A DNA stretch of 64,000 nt. Source: Thiorhodococcus drewsii AZ1. GTDB lineage: Bacteria > Pseudomonadota > Gammaproteobacteria > Chromatiales > Chromatiaceae. Position numbers and translations under genes: made by a program. Under the pieces are notes generated by a model. That model saw only the letters and a list, made by a program, of their open reading frames with translations, ran no database searches and was not told the DNA's origin. Shown one piece after another: positions 1 to 9,162 of the stretch; position 1 is the first letter of the stretch; each line of letters begins with the position of its first letter. Location: assembly GCF_000224065.1 (NCBI RefSeq), contig NZ_AFWT01000004.1:62001-126000 (forward strand), in the 5' to 3' direction.

Positions 1-1407
1 CATTTCAGCGCACGGAATTTCACCGAGTTCTCGGCGCGACTGCGTCGTGAGACGCATCTGCTGGCACGCTGGTTCGAAGAATCACGCTTCGAATCCGATC
101 CGCCCACGATCGGATTCGAGGCCGAGGCCTGGCTGATCGACGCCGACGGATCGCCCGCGCCCAAGGTGGAGACGCTGCTGGACTCGCTGGCGGATCCGCT
201 GATCGTCCCGGAACTCGCGACCTTCAATATCGAGTTCAACGGGACGCCCGCCGCACTCGAAACGGATGCCTTCTCGCGACTGGCCGCCGAACTCGACGCC
301 ACGCTTGAGCGCACCAACCGCGCCGCCGCCAGCGCGGATATCCGAGTCGCCATGATCGGCATCCTGCCGACGGTTCGCCAGGCGCACCTGACGCTCGATG
401 CCATGACGCCGCGCAAACGCTATCGCGCACTCAACGAACAGGTCTTTTCGTTGCGACATGGACGCCCGACGCGACTGCTGATCGAGGGACGCGATCGACT
501 GGACCTGAACTGGCACGATGTCATGCTGGAAGCGGCGGCCACCTCCTTCCAGGTTCATCTCAAGGTTTCGCCAGCCGAATCCGCACGGGTCTACAACGCC
601 TCCAAGATCCTGAGCGGTCCCATGGTCGCGATCTCGGCCAATTCGCCCTTCCTGTTCGGCCATGACCTCTGGGAGGAGACCCGCATCGCGCTCTTCGAGC
701 AGGCGGTATCGGTCGGCGGCGCGGTACTTCAGGAACGCGTCAATTTCGGTTTTCGCTATGCCCAGCACTCCATCCTGGAGACCTTTCAGTCCAACGTCGA
801 CCGCTATCCGGTCCTGCTCCCCCAGCTCATGGACGAGCCGCCCGAGCAACTGGCCCATCTGCGACTGCACAACGGCACCATCTGGCGCTGGAATCGCCCG
901 CTGATCGGGTTCGACGCGCACGGCACGCCCCATCTGCGCATCGAGCACCGGGTCATGCCATCCGGCCCGTCGGTACCCGACGTCATCGCCAACATGGCGC
1001 TCTATGCCGGGGCGGTATGCTCGCTGGCACGGGAAGAACCGGCGCCGGAATCGCGGCTCATGTTCCTGCATGCCCAAAAAGGGTTCTACGATTGCGCGCG
1101 CGACGGATTGGACGCCACCATCCCCTGGCTCGATGGCACCGAATTGCCTGTATGGCGCATCCTCGCCGAGGATCTCATCCCACGGGCGCGGATCGGCCTC
1201 GCCAAGCTCGGGATCGACCCGGCGGAGATCGCGCATTGGCTCGGGATCATCGAGCAACGTCTGAGCAGTCGCCAAACCGGCGCACGATGGCAGCGGACCT
1301 GGGTGGCCAGACACGGACCCGACCTATCCGGCCTGTTGGAGTCCTATCTCGAACATCAGCGAGCAGGAAATCCGGTCCACGAATGGACACTGGACGGCTC
1401 GGCGTGA
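1..1407 (+). CDS. GCS2-family glutamate-cysteine ligase-like protein (5' end cut by window)
   Basis: The reading frame is open from the first base, so the start lies outside the window; 468 codons are visible. Near the start it reads TIGFEAEAWLID, the acidic motif that opens GCS2-type carboxylate-amine ligases, which join glutamate to an amino group using ATP. Further on, RLLIEGRDRLDLNW and an SANSPFLFG-like stretch also fit the family. The exact substrate cannot be read from sequence. The next gene follows after 48 bp on the same strand, so co-transcription is possible. Family call is fairly secure; function as a true glutathione enzyme is not. Confidence 0.72.
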   Translation, partial: HFSARNFTEFSARLRRETHLLARWFEESRFESDPPTIGFEAEAWLIDADGSPAPKVETLLDSLADPLIVPELATFNIEFNGTPAALETDAFSRLAAELDATLERTNRAAASADIRVAMIGILPTVRQAHLTLDAMTPRKRYRALNEQVFSLRHGRPTRLLIEGRDRLDLNWHDVMLEAAATSFQVHLKVSPAESARVYNASKILSGPMVAISANSPFLFGHDLWEETRIALFEQAVSVGGAVLQERVNFGFRYAQHSILETFQSNVDRYPVLLPQLMDEPPEQLAHLRLHNGTIWRWNRPLIGFDAHGTPHLRIEHRVMPSGPSVPDVIANMALYAGAVCSLAREEPAPESRLMFLHAQKGFYDCARDGLDATIPWLDGTELPVWRILAEDLIPRARIGLAKLGIDPAEIAHWLGIIEQRLSSRQTGARWQRTWVARHGPDLSGLLESYLEHQRAGNPVHEWTLDGSA

Positions 1408-1455
1408 GTCCCGGGAGGCTATCCGATCGACGCACTCGACGAGTAGACTGCCGAG

Positions 1456-2436
1456 GTGGAATCGTCCGTCGCTCCTCCTTCATCATCGCTTCCTTGGCGC
1501 CCTGCCTGGTGGGGCGGCTGGCTGCACCTGCCGCTTGCGCTTTTCGCCATGCTGCCCTATCTGGATCTGGCACTCGAACGCCGCCCAGACTGGCCCGAGT
1601 ACGCCATCGGCATGACCCTGCTCGGTCTTTTCCTACTCGGCGTTTTCAGCCCCAGGCTTCAGGCGTTCGGTCCCGTGCTGTGCGGCCCTCGACCGGGAGC
1701 GCGGCCTAGGGTCGCGCTCACGTTCGACGACGGACCGGACCCGGAGACGACCCCCAGGGTGCTCGATGCGCTCGGCGAGCATCGAGCCACCTTTTTCGTC
1801 ATCGGCGAGAAGGCCAAGCGATACCCGGAGCTGGTCGCCGCCATGCACACGGCCGGCCATCAGATCTGTAGTCACGGGATCCGGCACTCATGGTCGCTCG
1901 TGCTCTCGCCCTGGCGGGCGCGAAGACTGACGCTCGGCGGTCTGCGCGCACTGAACCAGGTCGGAGTCCAGGATCGGCGGTTTTTTCGTGCACCCTACGG
2001 ACTCATGACGCCGCCCCTGATGTCGGTGCTGCGCGAATCCGGGATCACGCCGGTCGGCTGGAGCCTGCGCTCCTGGGACAGCATCCACCCTGGCCCGGCG
2101 GACACCTTCGCGATTCGACTCGCCCAACGCGCCCGCAATGGTGACATCATCCTGATGCATGACGCCCCCGAGCATCCGGGCGGAAGACGTCCGCTCGGCA
2201 TTGAGGCGACCGCTACGCTGGTGCGCACGCTCACGTCCAGGGGATTCGATCTGGTGACGATCGAGACGCTCTATCGGGGCGATGAGGCGGAAGCCTCCCC
2301 GGAAACGGGAACAACGACCATTGGAGGACGCACGGCGCGCAGATCGCGCGGCAGGCGTCGCAACAGAACCGCCCGAACCCAGACAGCGGCGGGCGAACGC
2401 ACCCTGGAGCGCGACCGTTTTGCACGAACTCCTTGA
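1456..2436 (+). CDS. Membrane-anchored polysaccharide deacetylase (NodB domain)
   Basis: 326 residues with a GTG start. An N-terminal hydrophobic region (about residues 14-65, two likely membrane segments) precedes a NodB/CE4 domain. The domain shows LTFDDGPDP (catalytic and metal-binding aspartates), SHGIRHS (metal histidines), RAPYG, a GWSLRSWD motif and LMHD near the end, in the expected order. Such enzymes remove N-acetyl groups from cell-wall or exopolysaccharide sugars. The last ~45 residues are Arg-rich and outside the domain. The next gene probably starts 10 bp after the stop. The natural substrate is unknown. Confidence 0.82.
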   Translation: MESSVAPPSSSLPWRPAWWGGWLHLPLALFAMLPYLDLALERRPDWPEYAIGMTLLGLFLLGVFSPRLQAFGPVLCGPRPGARPRVALTFDDGPDPETTPRVLDALGEHRATFFVIGEKAKRYPELVAAMHTAGHQICSHGIRHSWSLVLSPWRARRLTLGGLRALNQVGVQDRRFFRAPYGLMTPPLMSVLRESGITPVGWSLRSWDSIHPGPADTFAIRLAQRARNGDIILMHDAPEHPGGRRPLGIEATATLVRTLTSRGFDLVTIETLYRGDEAEASPETGTTTIGGRTARRSRGRRRNRTARTQTAAGERTLERDRFARTP

Positions 2437-2446
2437 GCCAATATCC

Positions 2447-3484
2447 ATGCTACAAGAATTCGACCGACTGCCCGAAGGACTCCTGGATTGCGACAGCCGC
2501 CAACTGGCCGAGCAGCTAGGTATGCCCACCCTCATCCATCTCTCCGGCGCCCGAGAGCCCGCGCTCTTCGTCTCGGTGCTCATGCACGGAAACGAAACGG
2601 TCGGCTGGGATGCCATGCGCGAGCTCTTGCGCGACCGCCTGACGCGATTCGGCGAGCTGCGTCTGCCGCGTTCGCTGAGCCTCTTTATCGGCAACGTCAC
2701 GGCAGCCGCCTGTGGCGTACGCCATCTTCCCGGACAACCAGACTACAACCGGGTGTGGCCAGGCAGCGACCTGGAACCCTGCATCGAGCAGGAACTCATG
2801 GCCCGGGTCACGGAGATCATGCGCCAACGGGGCATCTTCGCCAGTCTGGACCTGCACAACAACACCGGCATCAACCCGCATTACGCCTGCGTCAACCGGG
2901 TCGAAAATCCGTTTCTTCGACTCGCGATGCTCTTCGGCCGAACCCTGGTCTATTTCACCCGCCCCACCGGCGTCCAGTCGATAGCCATGGCAGAGCTCTG
3001 TCCGGCGGTCACGGTGGAATGCGGCAAGGTCGGCGATCGGCAGGGCATCGAGCACGCGCGGCGTTTCGTCGATGCGGCGCTGCATCTGACCGAGCTGCCC
3101 GATCATCCGGTCAAGCCCCAGGATATCGACCTCTTCCATACCGTCGCACGCGTGAAGGTCCCGGAGACGGTGCGCTTCGGTTTCTCACCGGCCGATGCGG
3201 ACCTGCTGCTAGACCCGGAGCTGGAGCGATTCAATTTCCGAGAGCTACCGCGCGGAACGCCCTTCGCCAGGCTGCGCAACGGCGAGGTCCGTGGGTTCGA
3301 GGTACGGGATACGGAGGGAGCGGATGTCGGCGAGCGCTATTTCCGCATCGAGGATGGCGAGATCCGTCTGCGACGGCCCATGATGCCCTCCATGCTCACG
3401 CTCGACGAGACCGTCATCCGTCAGGATTGTCTCTGCTACCTGATGGAGCGCTACGCGGGAGGGCTTCCAAAACTCAGCCGATGA
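2447..3484 (+). CDS. M14-type succinylglutamate desuccinylase/aspartoacylase family enzyme
   Basis: 345 residues from the ATG at 2447. The frame is open further upstream to 2282 but that would overlap the deacetylase by 155 bp, and the family core begins shortly after 2447. Zinc-site motifs are visible: LMHGNET (His and Glu ligands), DLHNNTG (third ligand) and VECGK with the likely catalytic Glu. Members hydrolyse N-acyl amino acids or related amides; the substrate here cannot be told. Its stop overlaps the stop of convergent lipA by 11 bp. Confidence 0.75.
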   Translation: MLQEFDRLPEGLLDCDSRQLAEQLGMPTLIHLSGAREPALFVSVLMHGNETVGWDAMRELLRDRLTRFGELRLPRSLSLFIGNVTAAACGVRHLPGQPDYNRVWPGSDLEPCIEQELMARVTEIMRQRGIFASLDLHNNTGINPHYACVNRVENPFLRLAMLFGRTLVYFTRPTGVQSIAMAELCPAVTVECGKVGDRQGIEHARRFVDAALHLTELPDHPVKPQDIDLFHTVARVKVPETVRFGFSPADADLLLDPELERFNFRELPRGTPFARLRNGEVRGFEVRDTEGADVGERYFRIEDGEIRLRRPMMPSMLTLDETVIRQDCLCYLMERYAGGLPKLSR

Positions 3485-4454
3485 CCTCGCCGGCCTGCTG
3501 GTCGGCATGGTAGGAAGAGCGCACCATGGCACCGCTGGCGACGTTGACGAAGCCCATGCGCTCGCCTTCGACGCGCAATGCCTCGAACTCGTCCGGAGTC
3601 CAATAGCGCGCCACGGGGAGATGATCGCGCGACGGTTGCAGGTATTGCCCGAGAGTCAGCATCTCGCAGCCGTGCGCGCGCAGGTCGCGCATCACCTCCA
3701 ACACCTCGTCGCGCTCCTCGCCGAGCCCCAGCATGATTCCCGATTTGGTCGGGACTCCTGGATAGCGTTCCTTGAATGCCTTGAGCAGACCCAAAGAACC
3801 GGCATAGTCGGCACCGGGACGTGCCTGGCGATAGAGCCTGGGCACCGTCTCCAGATTGTGATTGAAGACGTCGGGCAGCGCGCCCTCTCCGGCGAAGCAG
3901 TCCAAAGCGATCGCTTCCCGACCGCGGAAGTCCGGAACCAGGATTTCCAGACGCGTTTCTGGATTCCTGACCCGCACGGCGCGCAGACAGTCCGCGAAAT
4001 GTCCGGCCCCGCCATCGCGCAGATCGTCGCGGTCGACCGAGGTGATGACCACATAACGAAGCCCCATCAGGGCGACCGATTCGGCCAGATGCTCGGCCTC
4101 TTCGGTGTCGACCGGACTCGGCCGGCCGTGGGCCACGTCGCAGAATGGACAACGCCGCGTGCAGACGTCGCCGAGGATCATGAAGGTGGCAGTGCCATGA
4201 TTGAAGCACTCGCCCAGATTGGGGCACATGGCCTCCTCGCAGACGGTCGCGAGCTTGGCCTCGCGCAACAGACGCTTGATGCGCTGCACGCCCGGCCCGA
4301 CCGGCGCCTTGGCGCGGATCCAGCTCGGTTTGCGTAGCGGCTCGACGGAAGGCACAACCTTGACCGGAATGCGGGAGAGCTTGTCCTTACCGCGTTGATG
4401 GGTCTCGGGGTTCGCCCGCGAGGGCGCATTCAAGGTCGGTCGTTCTTCGGACAT
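3474..4454 (-). CDS. lipA: Lipoyl synthase
   Basis: Radical-SAM enzyme that inserts two sulfurs into octanoyl groups on lipoyl domains. The auxiliary-cluster pattern [12 protein letters not shown] and the radical-SAM motif CTRRCPFC are both present and correctly spaced. I choose the ATG at 4454 (326 residues, normal family length); an upstream in-frame ATG at 4541 would add 29 residues with no family similarity. It is the last gene of a minus-strand run yjbQ-RLP-idi-lipA, with a 107-bp gap to idi. lipB is not in the window. Confidence 0.95.
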   Translation of the reverse strand: MSEERPTLNAPSRANPETHQRGKDKLSRIPVKVVPSVEPLRKPSWIRAKAPVGPGVQRIKRLLREAKLATVCEEAMCPNLGECFNHGTATFMILGDVCTRRCPFCDVAHGRPSPVDTEEAEHLAESVALMGLRYVVITSVDRDDLRDGGAGHFADCLRAVRVRNPETRLEILVPDFRGREAIALDCFAGEGALPDVFNHNLETVPRLYRQARPGADYAGSLGLLKAFKERYPGVPTKSGIMLGLGEERDEVLEVMRDLRAHGCEMLTLGQYLQPSRDHLPVARYWTPDEFEALRVEGERMGFVNVASGAMVRSSYHADQQAGEVIG

Positions 4455-4561
4455 GGATGGCCTGGATAGCGGATCTTGGATGCCCCTGAAGATGGGGATG
4501 ACGGACCCGAATCGGGATGGGCGAGAGAGGAGGTCACCCAAACTCCGATCCGGCCGGGAAC

Positions 4562-5134
4562 TCAGTTGGGGAAGAGTCGCTCGATCAGCAGATGGAACCA
4601 GGGCGTGAACCAGTCGGGATGCATCCGCAGGGCGCGCCGAATCGCTGGGATGGACATCCAGCGCCAGGCACCGATTTCGGAGGGGTCGGGACGGGGATCG
4701 CCCGCGTGGACGCCATAGAAAATGTGCAGATATTCATGCTCGATCAGCCCTGAAGACCGGTCCTCGGCCCGATACAGCATCTGCTCGTGCTCGGCGAGCG
4801 GAACGCGAATGCCGAATTCCTCCTTCAGACGTCGCCCGGCCGCTACCGAGGTCGATTCCTCCGGGCGCGGATGGCCGCAGCAGGTGTTGGACCAGCGGGT
4901 CGCAAAGTGATATTTGCAGTCCGCGCGACGCTGCAGCAACAGACGATCCTCGGCATCGAACACCAGGATGGAAAAGGCGCGATGCAGCTGACCTTCGCGA
5001 TGCGCCTCGAACTTGCCCGCCGTTCCCAGAGGGAGGTCCTGCTCATCGACCAGGATCAGCTGTTCCAGAGACTCTTGCTGGCTGAGCCGTTCGAGCTCGT
5101 CAGCCGCCAATGGTGGAACGATTCTGGCGCTCAC
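4562..5134 (-). CDS. idi: Isopentenyl-diphosphate delta-isomerase, type I
   Basis: 190 residues. It interconverts isopentenyl and dimethylallyl diphosphate, the entry point to carotenoids, quinones and the bacteriochlorophyll tail. The catalytic cysteine motif SNTCCGHP, the Nudix-like EEFGI segment and the EHEYLHIF motif with the catalytic Glu are all visible. Type I (Nudix-fold, metal-dependent) is clear from these. It lies 43 bp downstream of the RuBisCO-like gene on the same strand, close to the photosynthesis cluster, which fits a role in pigment supply. Confidence 0.95.
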   Translation of the reverse strand: MSARIVPPLAADELERLSQQESLEQLILVDEQDLPLGTAGKFEAHREGQLHRAFSILVFDAEDRLLLQRRADCKYHFATRWSNTCCGHPRPEESTSVAAGRRLKEEFGIRVPLAEHEQMLYRAEDRSSGLIEHEYLHIFYGVHAGDPRPDPSEIGAWRWMSIPAIRRALRMHPDWFTPWFHLLIERLFPN

Positions 5135-5177
5135 GACTCACCCCCAGTGTCTTGACCTTCGAATCGACCGGTCGCCA

Positions 5178-6482
5178 TCACGATCGGCGACCCCCAAATG
5201 CCGTCATGGCGGCCTCCAGTTCAGTATGTGTCTTCGCCCGCTCATCGAGCGACACGCCCGCGACAATGGCGTCCCAGGCCTGCCGAATGCTCTTGGCACC
5301 CCCCTGGGGCCCCATTGGATGCCCGAAGACGCCGCGACCGGGAACGAAACCGAAATCGACCGTCCCGACCTTGTCGTGGAGGGTCTTCAGCGTCCCCGCC
5401 CAGTCACTGCCACCGGGCACCGGCAGGCTGCGCTTCAACGACCCCATCGGCCCCAGACAGGCATCGACATTGGCCAGCACCTCCTCATCGGAGGTATGCA
5501 TGCGCTCGCCAAAGCCCGGCATGATGATGGAGTCGAATCCAGCCAAGCGCTGTAGTTTGGAAAAGACCTGCGAATGGATGCCAAAGTTCCCCAACCGACT
5601 GAAGGGCGCAATGAAGGGAAAATGGGCGATCAGCGGAACGCGCGCATGCTTACGCAGCATTCTGACCGCGCTCAAACCGACCGGCATGGCATTGATCAGC
5701 AGGGCGTTGGCGCCGTTTGCGACCGCAAGGTCGTGCTGTTCGATGAGACGATCCACCTCGTCGGTGATGTTGGCGAGATAGATCTTCGGGGTTCCGGTCT
5801 CGACCTCGGCGCGACGCCGAGCCTCGCCGAGCAGACGCGAGCGTTCCTGCAGCGGACACCAATCGGTATCCCCCAGCATCTCGTCGTCCTTGGCGATGTC
5901 CAGGCCGCCGAGCCAGCTCTGATAACCGAGATCGCTGAAGACATCGGGCGGCAAACCGATGTTGGGCTTGATGACACCGAAGAAAATGGGACGATCGTAG
6001 GCCTGAAGCATGTCCCGAATACCCTCCACGCCAAATCTCGGTCCCTCGAAATGGGCGAGATAGGCGTCCGGGAAATGGACATCCAGCAGCTTGACCACGG
6101 CGGCGCCCGGCGAGAAGAAGGTCCCCTCGCCGCATACGGCGCTCAATAGGTTCGGGATGCGCGGACCGAAATTGCCATGCGGATGGGCGATGGTCACCCG
6201 ACAGGCGTGCACCGGCTCGCCTTTGGCGTTGCCGATACCGTAGCTGAAGTCAGGCTGCGTACCCAGCACCTCCAAGCCGATGACCCGGGCGCCGAATCGC
6301 GGCCTCAGATCCTCGTTCGAACCGACCCGACGCCACTGCGCGGTCGATTGCTCGGCACAAAAATGCGCGGCGGCAAGCTCAGGATCTCCGACGCACTCCA
6401 GATAGTATTCGAGTTTGATATAGGCGTCGGAGTCCAACGCCTGCGGATCGGCGAAGAATCCCGCCCAATCACTCTCTTGCAT
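5178..6482 (-). CDS. RuBisCO-like protein (form IV)
   Basis: 434 residues with the RuBisCO large-chain fold. GVIKPNIGL keeps the first active-site lysine (spinach K175) but has Asn where K177 should be. [10 protein letters not shown] keeps the carbamylated lysine and the metal-binding Asp/Glu. The loop-6 region reads [13 protein letters not shown] and lacks the essential K334, and the HR substrate-binding pair is replaced within [10 protein letters not shown]. It therefore cannot be a normal carboxylase and fits form IV, most like the group found in Chlorobium and Allochromatium. Characterised relatives act in sulfur or methionine-salvage chemistry. It begins 3 bp after the yjbQ-family stop codon, so the two are very likely co-expressed. 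Confidence 0.93.
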   Translation of the reverse strand: MQESDWAGFFADPQALDSDAYIKLEYYLECVGDPELAAAHFCAEQSTAQWRRVGSNEDLRPRFGARVIGLEVLGTQPDFSYGIGNAKGEPVHACRVTIAHPHGNFGPRIPNLLSAVCGEGTFFSPGAAVVKLLDVHFPDAYLAHFEGPRFGVEGIRDMLQAYDRPIFFGVIKPNIGLPPDVFSDLGYQSWLGGLDIAKDDEMLGDTDWCPLQERSRLLGEARRRAEVETGTPKIYLANITDEVDRLIEQHDLAVANGANALLINAMPVGLSAVRMLRKHARVPLIAHFPFIAPFSRLGNFGIHSQVFSKLQRLAGFDSIIMPGFGERMHTSDEEVLANVDACLGPMGSLKRSLPVPGGSDWAGTLKTLHDKVGTVDFGFVPGRGVFGHPMGPQGGAKSIRQAWDAIVAGVSLDERAKTHTELEAAMTAFGGRRS

Positions 6483-6485
6483 GCC

Positions 6486-6914
6486 TCAGGATTCCCCTGC
6501 GATCTGGATTCTCAGCAGCCGCTGGTCGCGTGGACCATCCAGCTCGATAAAAAAGATGGATTGCCAGCCACCTAAGAGCAGTTCGCCATCCGCGATCGGG
6601 ATGATCTCGGAGGCGTTCATGAAGAGGCCGATCAGATGCGAATGCGCGTTCGGCCGGCCATCGACAGGATCCCGGTCGTGGCCGTAGCCGGCGCCGGGCG
6701 GCGCGACGCGGGAGAGAAAATCCAGCATATCCTGCTGCAGCATCGTCTCGCGCTCGTTGAGGGCGACGAAGGCAGTGGTATGGGATGAGGTCAGGATCAG
6801 ATGGCCGTTGCCGACCGGATGCGCCTTCAGCACATCGCGCACCCTATCCGTCACGTCGATGATCTGGATCGGAGCGCTCGTCGGGATCGACAGGCTTTCG
6901 CAGTGAAATCGCAT
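6486..6914 (-). CDS. yjbQ: YjbQ/UPF0047 family protein
   Basis: 142 residues from the ATG at 6914. An upstream ATG at 6956 is rejected because it would run through the puf terminator hairpin. The family pattern SSHTTAFV followed by NAHSHLIGLFM and a GGWQSIFFIELDGPR end is clear. Members form small trimers, and some show weak thiamine-phosphate synthase activity; the physiological role is unsettled. It is the first gene of the run toward the RuBisCO-like gene, idi and lipA. Confidence 0.88.
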   Translation of the reverse strand: MRFHCESLSIPTSAPIQIIDVTDRVRDVLKAHPVGNGHLILTSSHTTAFVALNERETMLQQDMLDFLSRVAPPGAGYGHDRDPVDGRPNAHSHLIGLFMNASEIIPIADGELLLGGWQSIFFIELDGPRDQRLLRIQIAGES

Positions 6915-6934
6915 CGAACAGCGCTCAAATAAAA

Positions 6935-6969
6935 ACGGGCGGGGTATGCTGAGCATTCCCCCCGCCCGT
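6935..6969 (-). terminator. Intrinsic terminator ending the puf operon
   Basis: Arms ACGGGCGGGG (6935-6944) and CCCCGCCCGT (6960-6969) form a perfect 10-bp stem. On the minus strand it is followed by TTTTATTT. It lies 20 bp after pufA3 and 20 bp before yjbQ. Confidence 0.9.
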
Positions 6970-6989
6970 CGAGTTCCTTAGTCCCAAGT

Positions 6990-7178
6990 TCACTTGGCGA
7001 CTGGCAGAGGGGTAATCTGTGCGGCAGCCTCTGCGGAGATCGGCGGACCCTGAAGGAAATCGTAGTAGGACGAGCTGACCATCAGGATGTAGTGGATCGC
7101 GAATGCGAGCACAAGCAAGAAGGCCGCCAAGCCCATGATCGCCATACGCGGGTCGAAGACCAGCCAAATCTTATGCAT
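6990..7178 (-). CDS. pufA3: LH1 antenna alpha subunit 3
   Basis: 62 residues. It starts MHKIWLVFDPR like other LH1 alpha chains, followed by one membrane helix with the bacteriochlorophyll-binding histidine in AIHYILM. After the helix it reads YYDFLQG, where alpha-1 and alpha-2 have FNWL, so the Trp that normally touches the pigment acetyl group is missing. The C-terminus is extended (PPISAEAAAQ...). It pairs with pufB3 86 bp upstream. The changed contact residues suggest a spectrally different antenna; that part is inference. Confidence 0.93.
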   Translation of the reverse strand: MHKIWLVFDPRMAIMGLAAFLLVLAFAIHYILMVSSSYYDFLQGPPISAEAAAQITPLPVAK

Positions 7179-7264
7179 CTAGATGTCTCCTGAACGAAAC
7201 ACGGGACGCCGGTGAGGTACCGGCCTCCCGTCTTTATTTCCACCCGAGGGCGGAAGCTTGGCAA

Positions 7265-7405
7265 TTACAGCCAGGGGCGCCAGAGCCAAGCCAGGATGTG
7301 TGCGATAACCACGATCCCGAAAAACATGGTCATGCTCTGGGTGAAGATGCCATGGAACTCTTGAGCTTCAGCCTCGGTCAGTCCAGTCATGCTCTTATCA
7401 GCCAT
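7265..7405 (-). CDS. pufB3: LH1 antenna beta subunit 3
   Basis: 46 residues, read directly: it begins [20 protein letters not shown] and ends [12 protein letters not shown]. The conserved EFHGIF (outer His) and AHILAW (pigment-binding His) mark an LH1 beta chain, with the WRPWL end typical of Chromatiaceae. It lies after an internal terminator behind pufA2 and forms the third beta/alpha pair. Confidence 0.94.
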   Translation of the reverse strand: MADKSMTGLTEAEAQEFHGIFTQSMTMFFGIVVIAHILAWLWRPWL

Positions 7406-7500
7406 TGAATTACCCTCAATTTCTCTTCTTCGGCCCGTTGGCCATTAACCGCGATCATTCACGCGGCAAGTAATACCGGTGGCGCGCCAGAGACAACTTC

Positions 7501-7519
7501 AAAAAGCGTCTCGGACGCT
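7501..7519 (-). terminator. Intrinsic terminator between pufA2 and pufB3
   Basis: Stem AGCGTC/GACGCT with a 3-nt loop; on the minus strand it runs directly into TTTTT. It begins 20 bp after the pufA2 stop, so it could reduce expression of pufB3A3 relative to pufB2A2. Confidence 0.75.
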
Positions 7520-7538
7520 GCCTAAACCAGCTCGTGGC

Positions 7539-7673
7539 TCAGGAGCCACTCAGCCAGTTGAAGGCCGGGCTGCTGAGCAGGATGAAGTGGATCAACAGGC
7601 CCAGCACGAACAGGAAACCAAAAATGGCAACCAAGGTTCTACGCGGATCGAAAATCTGCCAGATCTTATGCAT
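7539..7673 (-). CDS. pufA2: LH1 antenna alpha subunit 2 (short form)
   Basis: 44 residues read from the ATG at 7673: [12 protein letters not shown], one membrane helix with the pigment His in [10 protein letters not shown], then AFNWLSGS and stop. It keeps the NWL contact motif but lacks the ~20-residue C-terminal tail of alpha-1 and alpha-3. It pairs with pufB2 83 bp upstream. Confidence 0.94.
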   Translation of the reverse strand: MHKIWQIFDPRRTLVAIFGFLFVLGLLIHFILLSSPAFNWLSGS

Positions 7674-7756
7674 GTGTATTCTCCGGTCTCTTACTGGTGG
7701 GCGCTGCTATAGCAACAATCGCCCGATCGGTCAACAACACTAAAAACCCAAGGCTG

Positions 7757-7903
7757 TTACAGCCAAGGACGCCACAACCACACGAGGATGTGTGCAACGA
7801 CGACAATCCCCGTGAACGCGACGAAACTGGACACGAAGATGCCATGGAATTCCTTGGCCTCATCCTCTGTTAGTCCAGACATCGAGCGGTTCTCGCTAGC
7901 CAT
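7757..7903 (-). CDS. pufB2: LH1 antenna beta subunit 2
   Basis: 48 residues read from the ATG at 7903 with a good ribosome site (GTAAGGAG). It begins [11 protein letters not shown], continues EFHGIF and ends [12 protein letters not shown], the LH1 beta signature. It lies downstream of pufC, separated by ~176 bp containing a hairpin. Confidence 0.94.
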   Translation of the reverse strand: MASENRSMSGLTEDEAKEFHGIFVSSFVAFTGIVVVAHILVWLWRPWL

Positions 7904-8036
7904 TAGATGACTCCTTACAGATCGTCAGGATGGCTCTACGAATTCGACACTAAGGCCATTCTCACTCTCTCCGCAACCATGTCCTCCAAGGGGTCACCTT
8001 GGCTGCGGCTTCGAACCGGCGCCACGCGTATCCATC

Positions 8037-8065
8037 GCTGGCGCCACTCTGGCGTCCCTGCCAGC
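8037..8065 (-). promoter_or_regulatory. Hairpin after pufC, possible mRNA stabiliser
   Basis: Outer arms GCTGG/CCAGC and inner arms CGCCA/TGGCG enclose a 3-nt loop, 14 bp after the pufC stop. No U-run follows on the minus strand, so it looks more like an RNA decay barrier or attenuator than a terminator. Regulatory role is inferred. Confidence 0.45.
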
Positions 8066-8079
8066 AATCGGGTCCCAGA

Positions 8080-9162
8080 CTACAGCTTTTGTGGAGCTGG
8101 AGCTGCGGCCTCGACTGGAGCCGGTTCCACAGGGGCAGCCGCTTCAGGCGCTGCCGCCTGCGAGGGGCCTTGGAGAGCCGGATAGTCCTTCATCATCTGT
8201 GCTGCATAGAGCGGCTTGTAAGCGCCCTGATGGCAGGTCATACAGCTGATCTTGAAGGGATCGCCGTAGGGACCCTTACGCGATGCCGGCAGCACGTCGT
8301 TCAGAGGCCAGATGTAGTTCTGGTTCATGTCACGAACGTGGCGAATCGCATACCAGGCGGTGGTCCGCTTCGGGGTACTCTGATCCCAAGCGTAGAACGA
8401 ACGGGTGTTATGGCAGAAGGTGCAGTTGACGCCGAGTGCGTCGGAGATCTGCATCATCAGACCATAGGTCCATTCGGCTTGCTTGAGCGAGGTCTTGTTA
8501 CCCTCGGGCAGAGCGGTCTGGCCGATGACCCGAATCTCGTTCGCCTGATCGAGGAACGGAGTGTAGGGGTCGTAAGGCAGAGCAGCATAGGCCACGGTGG
8601 ACGCACCATAGTTCTGACCGGTCGGCGTCATGCCAGAAGGCTGACCCGGACCCGGATCGGTGGTCCAGACATACTTCGGCACGGGGTTGCCACGATGACA
8701 GGTGTAGCAGGTCACACCGGTGTTGGCCACGTGCTTCTTCCAGTCCGCGTTGGTCGCACGGACCATCTCGAACATCCGACGGGACACCTTCTTGGTGTAG
8801 ATGTCGTCGGAGGCCCAGTTACCCGGAACGTGGCAGTAGTTACAGCCTTCCTTCGGCGAAACCCAGGTGGTCACGGCGACCATGGTCCGGGTGAACTCGG
8901 CAACCGTCAGATCGCCGAGGACCTGGACGTTCTCGTACACGCTAGAGACCTTGGGACCGCCGGGAGCCGCAGCCGGAATGGCGGCGGGCGGAAGGTTCTC
9001 CTTGATGGAGGCCTCCAGCAACCGTGGGTTGTAGTTCTGCTGCATGGCAAGACCGCGATAGCCGGTCTGCACGATCTCTGGCGACGGACGCTCGCAGCCG
9101 AAGAGGACTACCGAAGCGACCAGAGCGACAAAGGGTACTGATGCACGCTTTCCGATCTTCAT
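8080..9162 (-). CDS. pufC: Reaction-centre tetrahaem cytochrome c subunit
   Basis: 360 residues. The signal peptide ends in a lipobox (VVLFGC), so the mature protein is lipid-anchored on the periplasmic side of the reaction centre. Four haem-binding CXXCH motifs are present: CNYCH, CYTCH, CTFCH and CMTCH. It passes electrons from soluble carriers to the oxidised special pair. The start overlaps the pufM stop by 4 bp (ATGA). The C-terminus is rich in Pro and Ala. Confidence 0.97.
   Translation of the reverse strand: MKIGKRASVPFVALVASVVLFGCERPSPEIVQTGYRGLAMQQNYNPRLLEASIKENLPPAAIPAAAPGGPKVSSVYENVQVLGDLTVAEFTRTMVAVTTWVSPKEGCNYCHVPGNWASDDIYTKKVSRRMFEMVRATNADWKKHVANTGVTCYTCHRGNPVPKYVWTTDPGPGQPSGMTPTGQNYGASTVAYAALPYDPYTPFLDQANEIRVIGQTALPEGNKTSLKQAEWTYGLMMQISDALGVNCTFCHNTRSFYAWDQSTPKRTTAWYAIRHVRDMNQNYIWPLNDVLPASRKGPYGDPFKISCMTCHQGAYKPLYAAQMMKDYPALQGPSQAAAPEAAAPVEPAPVEAAAPAPQKL

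Noticed and set aside
82-1314. 410-residue open frame antisense to the GCS2 gene
   Set aside because: Composition reflects third-position GC of the sense gene; no recognisable domain. Similar long antisense frames at 33160-34359, 49215-50180 and 51225-52907 were dropped for the same reason.
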